Shown: positions 10,333 through 21,485 of the stretch, piece after piece
Position numbering within the stretch: position 1 is the first letter of the stretch
How the letters are laid out: each line of letters starts with the position of its first letter
Origin: Letharia columbiana
Taxonomy: Eukaryota; Ascomycota; Lecanoromycetes; Lecanorales; Parmeliaceae
Length of the DNA: 64,000 nt
Assembly (NCBI RefSeq): GCF_014066305.1
Contig: NW_023501077.1
Coordinates: forward strand, 226,001-290,000
Direction: 5' to 3'
The notes under the pieces: model-generated
What the model saw: only the letters and a program-made list of their open reading frames with translations
Databases searched by the model: none
What the model was told of the DNA's origin: nothing
Program-made: the position numbers and the translations under genes

Positions 10333-10748
10333 ATGGCTGGTGTAAGTAACGGGAGACCAATTGACAGACTGCAAAGCTAACTGTTAATGCCCCTAGATCG
10401 CGGGCGGCCTCTACAAGCAAGTATCTGTAGCCTCTACAGCGGAAGCCTTAGCTAATACCCACAAAGCTCCATCTTCCGAAGAAATGTGGTCTTCTTGTCC
10501 GCGGTATTCAGCGGAGCTTTCGCATTCGAGATGTAAGACCACTCGACGACTGCTTGAAAAGAGAAGCGGGAGCTGACGGGCGTGGGGTACAAGTGGATTC
10601 GATCAAGCTCTAAGCAAATACTGGGATTGGAACAATAAGGGAGTGAGTAAAAAGCCATCAATTCGTGACTGCGGCTTCGGCTGATAAGTTGGATCAGCGG
10701 CAATGGAAAGACATACGACATAAGTACGTGGAGAATGAAGAGGAGTGA
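10333..10748 (+). CDS. QCR9: Cytochrome bc1 complex subunit 9
   Basis: Small single-span subunit of respiratory complex III in the inner mitochondrial membrane. Five tiny exons, 10333-10341, 10397-10416, 10467-10532, 10594-10642 and 10698-10748, encode 64 residues (yeast has 66). The spliced product reads MAGIAGGLYNSIFRRN, then a hydrophobic segment (VVFLSAVFSGAFAFEIGF) and ends QWKDIRHKYVENEEE, all family hallmarks. The first exon is nine bases long. The second intron (10417-10466) begins GCAAGT, not GT. The nearby GT at 10421 would put the reading out of frame, whereas the GC donor restores the conserved Asn of LYNSIFRRN. The other three introns, 55-61 bp, are of standard GT-AG type. The gene is easily missed by automatic callers. 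Confidence 0.9.
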
Positions 10749-11402
10749 GGTGGGCTGTTGCAGTCATGTATCCGGCCGAGAGCACGAAAGTATATGACGT
10801 GAACTTTCATGTCTGCTTCTTGAGGAACGTGCTGTGTCGTCTTATACGCTGCTTTTGGGCGCATGACTAGGACCAATCTTCAAGCGGCATGGCTACATGT
10901 GAAGGGACTGTAAATAAATCAAGGGCTGGCAATGCAACGAAGAATTGCGTCTCAGTCATTCCTAGTACAAGATTTTCCATGCATGTCAATTTTTACTGGC
11001 TGTCATCAACATGTTGCCGTAGAGGCATACCTTACTCTAAGTGCTAGGGAATATCCTTTATACCCCTCCGTATTCCACCACCAGCACCGTGATAAATCCC
11101 AAGCTCTTTGATTCGGGCTCGTTCGTAAAGACGTAAACAAGCGAGAGATATATCTTCTATAAGAGACAAGTTTGACCAATTCAAAGGTCTGTGTTGGTGA
11201 GTTAGATGACTTCGTGACCTCCGCACTTCCCCTCTTCCACATTTCGAACACTTCCACGACGAAATCAAAGAAGAACACCATCTCGTCTCGACCGCCAGGC
11301 TTTCGAGCCAACGCCGTACTTGTGCCATCCTCTGTCCATTCGTCTTCGCCTGCGCCAACTTCTTCGAGGCACCGTCCTTACAGCAATGGAAAAGTACCTT
11401 CG
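10749..11402. other. Intergenic, QCR9 3' flank and UBR1 5' region
   Basis: No gene recognised. The UBR1 reading frame stays open upstream to about 11172 but has no ATG there, so this part is probably 5' UTR, or less likely an unseen upstream exon. Confidence 0.5.
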
Positions 11403-14400
11403 ATGATGTTACTGACAAGCCAAGAGCGACGCTTGTGCTATGCCCTTCGAGATCTTCCCCATGGGCATAGATACCGCTACACGGAGTACGCCAGCCAGTC
11501 ACTACAGCGAGCACTCTTCAACTCGCTTGTCGCCGAAAATGACGACTATCTACGGGCTCTTTTTGGAGGAAAAGTCCCAAAGGCCGGAGAGGACTGGGAC
11601 CTTCGGAGTGCTCAGGGCATGGTAGAAGGATCGGAGTACAGTGAAGCAGCTAGGGGCAAGCCTTGCGGTCATATATTCAAGGCCGGCGATGCTACTTACC
11701 GATGCAAAACGTGTACCACGGATGAGACATGTGTTCTCTGTACCCGCTGCTTCGAAGCTTCGGAGCATACAGGCCACCTTGTCAGTCAGCACATATCCTT
11801 GGGCAATAGCGGCTGCTGTGATTGCGGGGATGACGAAGCTTGGAAAATACCAGTCAAATGTGCCATACACACTTCACACACTTCCGCAACGGCGGGAAAA
11901 CAACGGCAAGCACCAAACCTTCCGGAAGAACTGGTTGAGAGTATCAAGATGACCGTCGGCCGAGCTATGGACTACCTTTGCGATGTCATTTCATGCTCAC
12001 CGGAGAATTTGCGGCTTGAGAAGAAAGAAGACATCATTAGGCAGGACGAGCGGCAGTCCTACTTGAATTCGAAATGGTACGAGGAGTCAGAAGATCCAGA
12101 TCCAGAATTTGCTTTGCTGCTATGGAACGACGAGAAGCATACAATAGACGAGGTTCAACAACAAGTGGCGAGAGCGTGCAAGGCTACGAAAAGTTTTGGG
12201 CTAGAGAAAGCTATCGAAACTAATGACATGGGACGCAGTGTCGTTAACTACTCACGGGATCTCAATAGCTTGCTGAAGGTGGCTAAGATCATCGAACAAA
12301 TCAAGATCACAGTGACCATACGATCCTCCCGGGATACCTTTCGCGAACAAATGTGCGGCACCATCATTGAGTGGCTGGGAGACATCGCTGGTTGTAGTGT
12401 TGGCGAGGACCACGACATTCTACGATATACTGTTTGCGAGGAGCTGCTCAAGACATGGCGCACGGGAAGCGTAGCCTTCAATAAGTGGGTTGGTATGAGC
12501 GGTTTAGACGACCATGAGATTGTTGAGTCAGCCTATCTTAGTGAAGCTGTAGCGTCCTCAGCAGCCCGTCGTGGTGGTGTACTGATCCCCGGACGATTCG
12601 GAGTACCCCACCTAGACAGCGATTCCGACGCGCTTACGAATGACATGGAGAATGATGATGGAGATGAGGACGGCGATAGCCAAATTAATGACGAGGACTT
12701 GGAGGTGGAGACGGAGCAGATGGACTTGGATGTTATACAAGCTGAATTGGATACTGAACACAACGATACGGATCATGACATGCGCACTCCTGGAGAAATG
12801 GAGGATGAGACCGAAGTATCTGAGGCTACTTACGCAGGCTATCCACCACCTCCGCCTCCACCGCCCGCGCCACCGCAGCAAGTGCTGCTCCGAGATCCTG
12901 TGCGAACTTTCTCCACGGACTCAAACATAGGAAACGAGCCAATATCAACGGGTTCGCTTGTATCGATGCCGACGTTCGAGATTCCACCAACACCTTGGTC
13001 ATTGCGGAGGAAATCACCAAGTCGTCCACCGACTTACTGGCTGGAACAGCCCAAAGCATATGCATCAAAAGAACTTGTACCTTTACATGAGGACTTGCGC
13101 CAACGTGTCCGTTTAGATTGGTTATTACTCTTTGATTTGAGGCTCTGGAAGAAAGCACGAATTGGTCTTCGAGATTTGTACATCAGTACCGTGGTTTCGA
13201 TACCCCAATTCAAACGCATTTTGGGATTGCGGTTTGCCGGATTGTATACTCTACTTGCGCAACTTTATCTTATTGCGGATCGCGAACCGGACCACTCTAT
13301 TGTCAATCTCTCTCTTCAGATGCTTACCACACCATCGATCGCCGAAGAACTTGTCGAGCGAGCAAATGTTCTTACGAATCTCTTCGCTACTCTCTACACA
13401 TTTCTCACACACCGCCAGGTGGGTCACCCATGGGATGTCGCCATACACGAGACTTTGGCATTTGATGCTGGTTCAGTCGCGAACCGTAGAATGTACCACT
13501 TTTTCGGAGATTTGAAGCATTTGTTTGACGTCGAATCCGTCAAGGAGAAATTCCGTACTCAAGAAAGATACGCGTTCCAATTCCTTGATCTCATTAGACT
13601 ACCCCAGGGCATTTGCCCAAACGTCAGAGCCGTGGGGGATCATGTCGAATACGAGAATGATGTATGGATTGGTGCATCTCTGATGACAAAGGAGATTAAC
13701 AGACTTTGCCGTCAATTCGCAGAGTCATTTCGTTGGCGGGACGACGAAGACAATTCGAAATTGTCTCGAGTGATAAGGACTGTTGCGAAAGCCACGATAA
13801 TTAACTCGGTTGGAGGAGAGCGTGTTCGATTTGACCAGGCTGAGATCAAGGCGGAAACTCGCTTCAAGACACTTGAACCCTTCTACTTCGAAAACGGTCC
13901 ATTTTCCTTTGATAACAATGTCAATGATTTCGAGATACGCCACACGGTTGTCGATTTTGTAGTTGAAGCGGAGCCAATCAGCTTCCATCATGCACTACAT
14001 TACACTCTTTCTTGGCTGATTGATGTCGGTAAGAAGAAGCCCGAGAAAGATATGAGGAGCTTGCTGCATTTCACCGTCAAAGAGCTGAAGGAACCTCCTC
14101 CGTACAAAGCTCTGATACCCGATCACGATCCGGAAAGCTACCTGATGGCTCTTTTTGACTTCCCGCTCCGAGTTTGTGCGTGGCTGGCGCAAATGAAAAC
14201 TAGCATGTGGGTAAGAAATGGGTTGAGTCTCCGACACCAAATGGGCACTTACCGGGGTGTGTCACTTCGAGACTTTGGGCATCATCGAGACATTTTCTTG
14301 CTTCAAACGGCCATGGTCATCTGCGACCCTAGCAGAGTCCTAGCTTCAATTATAGATCGGTTTGGCATGGATGACTGGATGAGAGGGCACTATGTCACTC

Positions 14401-17400
14401 GTCCCGGGTATGAACCGTCTCAGCAACTCGACGTGTCAGAGGATTTCATTCATCTGCTCATTGTCTTGTTGAGTGATCGGACCTCATTGCAACCAGTGGA
14501 AGGAGACAAGAATGCGCAGGCACTTGCCATTCGTCGAGACATCGCACACATACTTTGTTTCAAGCCTCTATCCTTTTCTGATCTCAATAGTCGGTTAGGG
14601 CTCACAGACAGGTCCACAGACCTTGAGGATTTTAGGGAGATTCTTGAAGAGATGACCAATTATAGAGCACCCGAGGGTCTATCAGACTCGGGATCTTTTG
14701 AGCTTAAGCAAGAACACCTTTCAGATATTGACCCGTACACTGCGCATTACACCAAAAACCAGCGCGATGAGGCTGAACATGCGTACCGCCTCTGGATGGC
14801 GAAAAGATCTGGCAAGCCTGAGGCAGAAATTGTTTTGGAGCCCAAGCTTCGGCCGATCCACTCCGGAATCTTCTCAGATCTCTCCGCTTTCACCAGGACG
14901 CCTTTGTTTTCTCAGATAATCTACTATTCACTGGCGCACCATTCGCATCCTCATTTTTCATCGCAAACACCAAATACCAGGATTGAAGCGTATCTTCAAG
15001 TCGTCCTACATTTGGTACTTGCCGCTGTGCTCGAAGATGATACGAGCGATGATAACGAACCAGACGTAATGGGCCAAACTCCATCGTTCATCTTTAACGT
15101 TCTCCACAAAACCTCAGAGCTAGGTAGTACGATCTTCGACATTCTAGTCAAAATGTTGGAGAGCGACGACATCAAGGGTTGCCATCCAAAAATCCGCCTA
15201 GTCTTGCACAGAATTCAACAGCGTAGAACTCGTCTCTACGATACTGTCGTATCGTCGCTTTATTCAAAAGGAAGAAACCCTCCAGCACTTCCTCTTGACA
15301 GACTAGGTTTCGAGTCCCCACGGACCCCTCTAGACGGGGACCAGGAAGCAAGGGAGCGGCAGAGTCGGGAACTCAGAAAACAGCAAGCCCTTGATAGACA
15401 AGCGAGAGTCATGGCACAGTTCCAGCAACAGCAGCAAAATTTCTTGAATAACCAGGATATTACAGAATGGGGCGACGTTGACTCAGACGAACTTGACTCG
15501 ATTGTCACTAGTGGTACGGAAGAGCATAAGAAGATCTGGAAGTATCCAACGGGCAATTGTATTCTGTGTCAAGAGGAGACGAATGATACTCGGCTTTTTG
15601 GGACGTTCGCACTACTGGCAAACAGTAACATCTTTCGTCAAACAGATATCCAAGACCCTGATTTCTTTGGTGAAGCTTTGTCAACTCCCACTGGCCTAGA
15701 TCGTGCAGCGGACAGTATACGACCATTTGGCGTCGCTAGCCAGAATCGTAGGAAGGTTGCAAAGCTTACACCCAGCGGTAGTGAGGTCGTGTCGGAGCAT
15801 CAAGGCCTTGGCAAAGGTTTCCCACCATCGTTCGCGTCAAGAGGCCCAGTTTCCGTGGGCTGCGGTCATATCATGCATTACTCATGTTTTGATCTGTACT
15901 GCTCTGCAACCCTCCGTCGACAGCATCATCAGATTGCCAGGAACCATCCAGAACGGGTCGTTCGAAAAGAGTTCGTCTGCCCTCTTTGCAAAGCCCTAGG
16001 AAATACTTTTCTACCTATAATATGGAGGGGGAAAGAAGAAACTTATCCTGGCGCACTGCATACGGACACTGCTTTCGACGGTTGGCTGTCTTCAGGGGTT
16101 GGCTTGACTGTCTCACGATTTTACAAACGTGAAGAGAGTCGATCAGGCAACAATTGCCACCAGGAGCTTTTCGTCAACTATACTTCGGAGGCCGTGATAC
16201 CTCCACTGGGAAGCAAACTGACGGCCCTTTTCCGAACACCTCTGACTTCTCCTACGACCCCACAGGAATCTAGTAGAAATTCGATGCCGGGACGGTTTCC
16301 TCTTGACGAGAACTTAAACCTGTCAATGGTGTCGCCAAGTCATCCAGTCTCTACAGACATTGTACAAATTGACGAACTGATCTCCATCTACAACCGCCTA
16401 CGAGAGACTATCAAGGCTAATGAGCTACCTTCCCGATTTCCTTATAGCTCTGACCTGTCGGGTAGATCTATAGAAGATCTGGGGAATATCGATACTTTGG
16501 CCACGTCGTTTGGTAATACCATTTCAGCTACCGAAATTGCTCAGAGAGGCGTTCAGTCCCAACACGGATCTACGCTATTAGAGAGAATCCCCCCTTCTAT
16601 AATGACCCACCTTCGAATCTTGTCAGAGACTACATCGTCTTATATTGCGATCGGAGGCATGCGCAACGCCGGCACAAGCACACCAGCGCGCGAATTTTCG
16701 GAGACTACTCGACGTCAACTGTTACAGCTTTTTGTCGGCCACCCTCAAATCAGTGGCGATGAGCCACAGAACGTGGTCAAAACTCAGCTGCCAGCTGCGC
16801 TCTCGCAAGATACTTTCGTGTTTCTCGCCGAATGCTCCGTCTTTTTGGTCCCCGCATTTGGTTTGGATATCCATCACATTGTCCGCTTATGCTATTCACT
16901 TGAGATCGTCAAGGTGGTACTGCACTTGACAGCATATCCAGGTACCTTGGACGAATTGCGATTCAGGACCCACACGCCTACTGACGTCAATATCTCCCCC
17001 GAAGCCCTTCACACATTTCAGGACTTTTTGATGCGGATATGCCTCCTTTTCACCCCTCCATGGCCGGTACCGATGCACAATCATGCAGGTGAGACTTCTG
17101 TGATGAACGGCAACCGGACACAAAAAGACTGGGTGGTGTTATACAAAGCCACTGCCGCTTACGCCCTTACTTTCCTTCGCAAAGTGGCTATCCTACTAAA
17201 TGTGCGATATGGTGTAGATTATCCCGATACAGGCCTCGCAGATGTCGATGAGCCAGAGCTTGACCGGCTCACGAAAGCCTTGAATCTGCCGTCTTTGGTG
17301 AATATGCTTGCTTGCCTAAAGGATAGTGCCAGCAACGGGCTCTCAATCCAAGAGTCGATTATGGCTGGGTGGGTCCAGCATTGGCAATGGCATGAGGGAC

Positions 17401-18019
17401 ATCATGCGGCCATGCGAGGTCACCCCTCGCTTTCGAACGATCAAAAGCTATTGAACCAATCAGCGTACCAGAGTCTAAGATTAGGGCATCCAGCCATCTT
17501 CGAGCTAATTGGCTTGCCGAAGCAATTCGACACACTTATTTATGAGGTGTCTCGACGTCGTTGTCCGACCACCGGCAAAAGATTGGAAGATGCAGCTCTG
17601 TGTCTCTTTTGTGGCGATATCTTCTGCAGCCAAGCTTCATGCTGTCACAAATATGGCAAGGGTGGCTGCAATCAGCATATGCAGAAGTACGTCAGGTCTC
17701 TCCTGTTTCCCAATTCCGTAGCGTGCGAGAGAGATTTAATACGCTAGATAGGTGCGGCGTCGATACGGGGCTCTTTCTTAATATCCGCAAATGCTGTGTG
17801 CTTTACCTTCACAACAGGAACGGTAGCTTTAATCCTGCGCCTTATCTTGACAGATACGGTGAGCCAGATGCCGGGCTTAGGCGTGGCCGCCAGCTCTTCC
17901 TCAATCAGAAGAGATACGATGCGTTGTATAGAAACGTCTGGTTGCAGCAAGGTATTCCGACCATGATTGCGAGGAAACTGGAGGCGGATATCAACAATGG
18001 GGGTTGGGAGACCATGTGA
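11403..18019 (+). CDS. UBR1: UBR1-type N-recognin, E3 ubiquitin-protein ligase
   Basis: RING E3 ligase of the N-end-rule (N-degron) pathway: it binds destabilising N-terminal residues and passes ubiquitin from Rad6/Ubc2 to the substrate. Exons 11403-17686 and 17752-18019 encode 2183 residues, slightly longer than yeast Ubr1. The UBR box lies at about residues 88-156 (CGHIFKAGDATYRCKTC to VKCAIH), with the expected Cys/His ligands. A ClpS-like region follows (about 240-290), then a fungal insert with an acidic stretch (about 413-472) and seven prolines (about 481-487). The RING-H2 spans about 1385-1530 (CILC, then GCGHIMHYSC, then CPLC) with a long loop. The C-terminal cap (LCLFCGDIFC to the terminal KLEADINNGGWETM) is typical of Ubr1. 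First in-frame ATG chosen. The 65-bp intron is confirmed by restoration of QKCGVDTGLFLNIRKC. Confidence 0.95.
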
Positions 18020-18122
18020 TGCGACCAAGATGGTCTAAACTTCTGGGCTCTTAGTCCACCCGGATACCGACAATGGAGGTTAGGGGACCATACGACGCGG
18101 CCAAGAGGGTCTGAAATTTTGG
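17985..18122 (+). repeat. 62-bp tandem duplication across the UBR1 stop codon
   Basis: Copy 1 (17985-18046) contains the last codons of UBR1 and its TGA. Copy 2 (18061-18122), 14 bp downstream, matches it at about 80 percent of positions, mostly with transitions, and lacks the stop. Both begin CGGATA and end TTGG or CTGG. Confidence 0.85.
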
Positions 18123-18574
18123 TAAGTGGGTCTGCCCGGGGGGGGGTTCGAGGCTTGACGATGCCACAAAAGCGTCATGTCTTTTTTTGGTTAATCATCT
18201 CACGTGTAATCCACGAGTAGTATCAGCTATGATAAATCTCCATGCAATTGTGCCTCATCAACCATTACTTCGATTTTCTATTTCTTTTTCTTTTTCTTTT
18301 TTCTCATGTAAACCTTGAATACTGCCTGACCGAGGTCCATTACTACAGCTTACCGAGGACACTCACTCTCAAGATATAACCCCCTTTGTGTGTAATGAGC
18401 CTAATATTTGATACACTAGCTAGCTATTAACAGTGCTGATATGGGCATTAGAATTCCATGAAGTCCAGGTCATGGTAATTGCAATTATAGCTTCATTACG
18501 GTGAGCCACCGCGAAGATCAAACCTTATCCTCCCAACGCGCTCACTCTCAAAGCAACTGACTAAACACCCACCG
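18123..18574. other. Intergenic, UBR1 3' region
   Basis: Nothing coding is recognised. A G-run lies near 18137-18146 and a CTTTTT-rich pyrimidine tract near 18278-18303. Confidence 0.4.
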
Positions 18575-19352
18575 AGGCTTCAACTTCTCCCATTACTGTT
18601 CCTCGGATTTTGGGCACTTTGGCTCCATCCGCATCCTCAACGAAGACCGCATCACTCTCCTTTCCAGTTTACCCACCCATCAGCATCGGGATGCAGAGAT
18701 CTTCTCATGTATGCTCTCTAGAGAGCTGACGCATCGAGACTTGACTATGTAGAAAGCTGGGAGCGAGAGAGCGGGTACGGAAACGTTCTTCCGTATGAAG
18801 AGAGGAGACGTTCAGTTCACAAGCGCCGGAAGTGGCATCACGCACTTGGAGACGAATGAGTACAAACATCATTTGTGCCACTTTTTGACTCTGGGTGTTG
18901 CCATGAGAGAAAGGCTTGCACTCTGGATATCATCATAAAGATTTTCCGAGGAAGAGAAGAGGAAGGGGTTCGTGACGATCACCAGTCCCCTAAAAGACCG
19001 GAAAGAAGCGTCGAATGAACAGCAGACGAGAGCGGAGCCAGCTGTGGAAAGCACAATTCGAATCCATGCAGATTTCCTGTTCGCTACTAGTGTCATTGCA
19101 CCGGGCAAAATCTTGGTCTGGAGCGTTGGGGGCGATGACGCTGTTAAAGCAAAGACTGATAGCAAAGTTTATGTTTATCTGCCACGAATGAAAAGTGGAA
19201 GCGCGAAGATTCGACTAAACGGAGATGAGTGGCCGCTGTCCGAAAGGGATGGGACCTTCGTTCCTGACGTGGATGCGGGAGACAAACGCTTCTTCGAGTC
19301 GTTCGGCTGTGAGGAAGCGGAAGTTGCAACATTGGATGCAAGCCCAGCTTAG
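18575..19352 (+). pseudogene. Pirin-like bicupin pseudogene
   Basis: A relic of a pirin-family (YhhW/quercetinase-like cupin) protein. Recognisable pieces in order: FNFSHYCSSDFGHFGSIRIL with NEDRITL, LPTHQHRDAEIFS (metal-binding His block), RELTHRD, FFRMKRGDVQFTSAGSGITH, WVLP-EKGLHSGYHHK, FSEEEKRKGFVTITSPLKD, IHADFLFATSVIAPGK and a C-terminal cupin ending at the stop at 19350. It is broken by an in-frame TAG at 18750, a TGA at 18904 where a Trp is expected (WVLPW), a frameshift between CHFL and WVLP, and a second between YHHK and FSEEE. The TGA, and possibly the TAG, could be C-to-T or G-to-A changes. The 3' part (18972-19352) remains open and could be miscalled as a gene. Confidence 0.75.
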
Positions 19353-19509
19353 ATAGCTCGGGCACCTCATTCAATGCCTTCCACAGCCTGTCTCTGCTTG
19401 TATTTGATGTGATGACCAAGTGATGCTCTAGGTCAAGGTCGCCGTACAGCTAGCTCGTGAACGAAGTCCACGGATTATATAGATAAAACTTAATGTGATT
19501 CCGAGGCTG

Positions 19510-20943
19510 TCAAGTCTCCTTAACATTTTCTTGGTCCCCTCCCCTTGTCCCCTCAGCCATTTCCTTCGCATTCTGAATCTCCCACTCAAACTCTTTCAGA
19601 GCTCTGAGTTCAGAGCCGATGAACAGGCCTCCAATCAGGCCGTCTAATACACCTGCTCCGAAGCCAAGGGTGCTAAGGAGGATCAGAAGAAATGCTACAA
19701 AAGGGCGTGGCGACCACCAGACGGCAGTGAAGCAGCCAACGGCAACAACGATAGAGACCCCGAAATTCGAGAGGCGGAAGTGGCGCTGATGGCGCTCACG
19801 GCGGGCGTAAGTTTCGATCATAGAAAGGATTATGTCGTACGTTGGAATGGACAGAGAATCAATGTCTATCTGTTGAGATGTATAAAACCCAGAACCCGCG
19901 TGGCTAGTACTGAGAGAAAGGTCTGCTGGTTGTTCCCGTCGTGAAAGAGTAGCCTCAACAGAGAAGTGGTCACTCAGTGAGCAGCCGATCAGAGGATGAC
20001 GGTCGGTCATGCCAACCTTGATGTCTTGAACGTGCCATTTGTTATTACTGGGCGAACGTAGATAGTCACTATCGCCAATGAATATATAATCAAGTCGTTT
20101 CGCTCGTGGATCTTGAGTAGTATCATTGACGATAATGTTATCACCTCTGTATTGCCTTTTCTGCAGCTCTTTGCTCCACCGCCATGTATTGAGAACACTA
20201 TCGCAAGTGGCCCCATTCTCGGACAGGTTGTAATTGGCGGTTGGAATCCCGCGTCCTCTCCTCCGTTCGAGATTGTCATTTGCGGACCCGATTGAAGATT
20301 CTGGGTGCAATACTCTCCAAGCATCTCGAACGGAACCATAACCACTGATCAGCTGATGGGCAAACGAGAGAGGCACCATGTTGAAATCTCCTAGTCCCAA
20401 TACTAAATGACCTCTTTCCGCAGCACCGCGCATAAGCTTCGCGACCTCCCAGGCCTGGGCTGTGCGGTGACATAGATAAGAATCATTTGGTTCACTCTCG
20501 TAAGGTGCATGCAGATGTGTGCAAAAAACTTCTGCTACGTCTTCCAGACGAGGACCTAATCTGATTCTGGCACACGCAACTCCTTTGCCAACGAACCAAT
20601 CCCCGCGGAAAAATGCGGTAGGACGTCCATTCAGAGGATATCGAACCATACTCGATTCCTCGATTGGCCATTTCGACAGAATGGCAAGGCCGCCACCGAA
20701 TATGCCACTGTAATAATATTTGCCATACGGGAGAATATGCTTGGTCTGCGTTCGAATACTTTGATAGTCTTCTTGGGTCCAGCATTCTTGCAAACCAACA
20801 ATCTCGGGGATTGGGCTGGCAAGAGCAAGCCTTCGTCCAATTTCGGCCAGTCGTTCCCTGCGATAGTGGGAGATGTACTTGAGGCCCAAACAGTTGTAGG
20901 AGATGACATTCAATGTATTTGGAGCCTCAGAGAAAGCAGCCAT
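19510..20943 (-). CDS. ISC1: Inositol phosphosphingolipid phospholipase C (neutral sphingomyelinase family)
   Basis: Hydrolyses the phospho-headgroup of inositol phosphosphingolipids (or sphingomyelin) to release ceramide; yeast Isc1 acts on ER and mitochondrial membranes. One exon, 477 residues, matching the yeast enzyme in length. DNase-I-like (EEP) fold motifs: NVISYNCLGL, Mg-binding Glu53 in LQECW, GGGLAILSKWPI, His143 and His145 in THLHAPY, Asp186/Asn188 in GLGDFN, RLDYIFIG, and the terminal SDHF (Asp325/His326). Two hydrophobic segments at about 392-412 and 417-445 form the membrane anchor region that phosphatidylserine and cardiolipin activate in yeast. It is divergent from the SWD3 gene. 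Confidence 0.94.
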   Translation of the reverse strand: MAAFSEAPNTLNVISYNCLGLKYISHYRRERLAEIGRRLALASPIPEIVGLQECWTQEDYQSIRTQTKHILPYGKYYYSGIFGGGLAILSKWPIEESSMVRYPLNGRPTAFFRGDWFVGKGVACARIRLGPRLEDVAEVFCTHLHAPYESEPNDSYLCHRTAQAWEVAKLMRGAAERGHLVLGLGDFNMVPLSFAHQLISGYGSVRDAWRVLHPESSIGSANDNLERRRGRGIPTANYNLSENGATCDSVLNTWRWSKELQKRQYRGDNIIVNDTTQDPRAKRLDYIFIGDSDYLRSPSNNKWHVQDIKVGMTDRHPLIGCSLSDHFSVEATLSRREQPADLSLSTSHAGSGFYTSQQIDIDSLSIPTYDIILSMIETYARRERHQRHFRLSNFGVSIVVAVGCFTAVWWSPRPFVAFLLILLSTLGFGAGVLDGLIGGLFIGSELRALKEFEWEIQNAKEMAEGTRGGDQENVKET

Positions 20944-21485
20944 AATTGCTGAAGGCCGCTTGGCTTTCTCTTCTGCTCTTAGGGGTTGTTCGGGATATAA
21001 TGGATGAATGTCACAGACTCACGAACCAAATCTCGATGAGTAACATGATCAAAACGAAGGGAGAAGATTGGCAATAACGTGCGATTCTCCAAATGCTCTT
21101 GATACTTCTCGTGGACCAGCCTCAGTTTGTAGTAGATCAGGTTGGAAATGGTCTTTGGTCTCTGGTCTCTGCGCGGGACAGTTAGGGCTGACAAAACAGT
21201 AGCCTGCTCAAAGGAACGAGAGAATACGGCGAACGCAGTGAATATATATCATTATTACCATGATTACTACTGTGAATACATTACACCACAGGTATGTAAG
21301 ATGAAGAGAGGGAAAAATCCGTAATTTTCATCCTGTTCCTTCTTTGATACGCGTTTACCGACGCGGGAGGCGCGCTACTTTCACGCTTTTGAGACTTGGA
21401 ACTTTGGATGTTGCCATGTTGGGGAATTGATCCAGAGGTGAAGTCACATACTCAATAGACTCATTGGCTTCCAAAAAAGCCAATC
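20944..21485. promoter_or_regulatory. Divergent promoter region, ISC1 / SWD3
   Basis: 542 bp between divergent start codons, with no gene recognised. A run of ATATATCATTATTACC-like AT-rich sequence near 21241-21280 could supply core promoter elements; no named site is assigned. Confidence 0.4.

Noticed and set aside
10421..10466. Conventional GT donor for the second QCR9 intron
   Set aside because: Gives the wrong phase for the exon encoding SIFRRN; the GC donor at 10417 keeps frame and the conserved Asn.
18130..18160. Possible tRNA B-box near GGGGGTTCGAGGC
   Set aside because: No matching A-box or cloverleaf around it.
18972..19352. A 126-residue stand-alone protein
   Set aside because: It is the 3' part of the broken pirin gene, in frame with its C-terminal cupin only.
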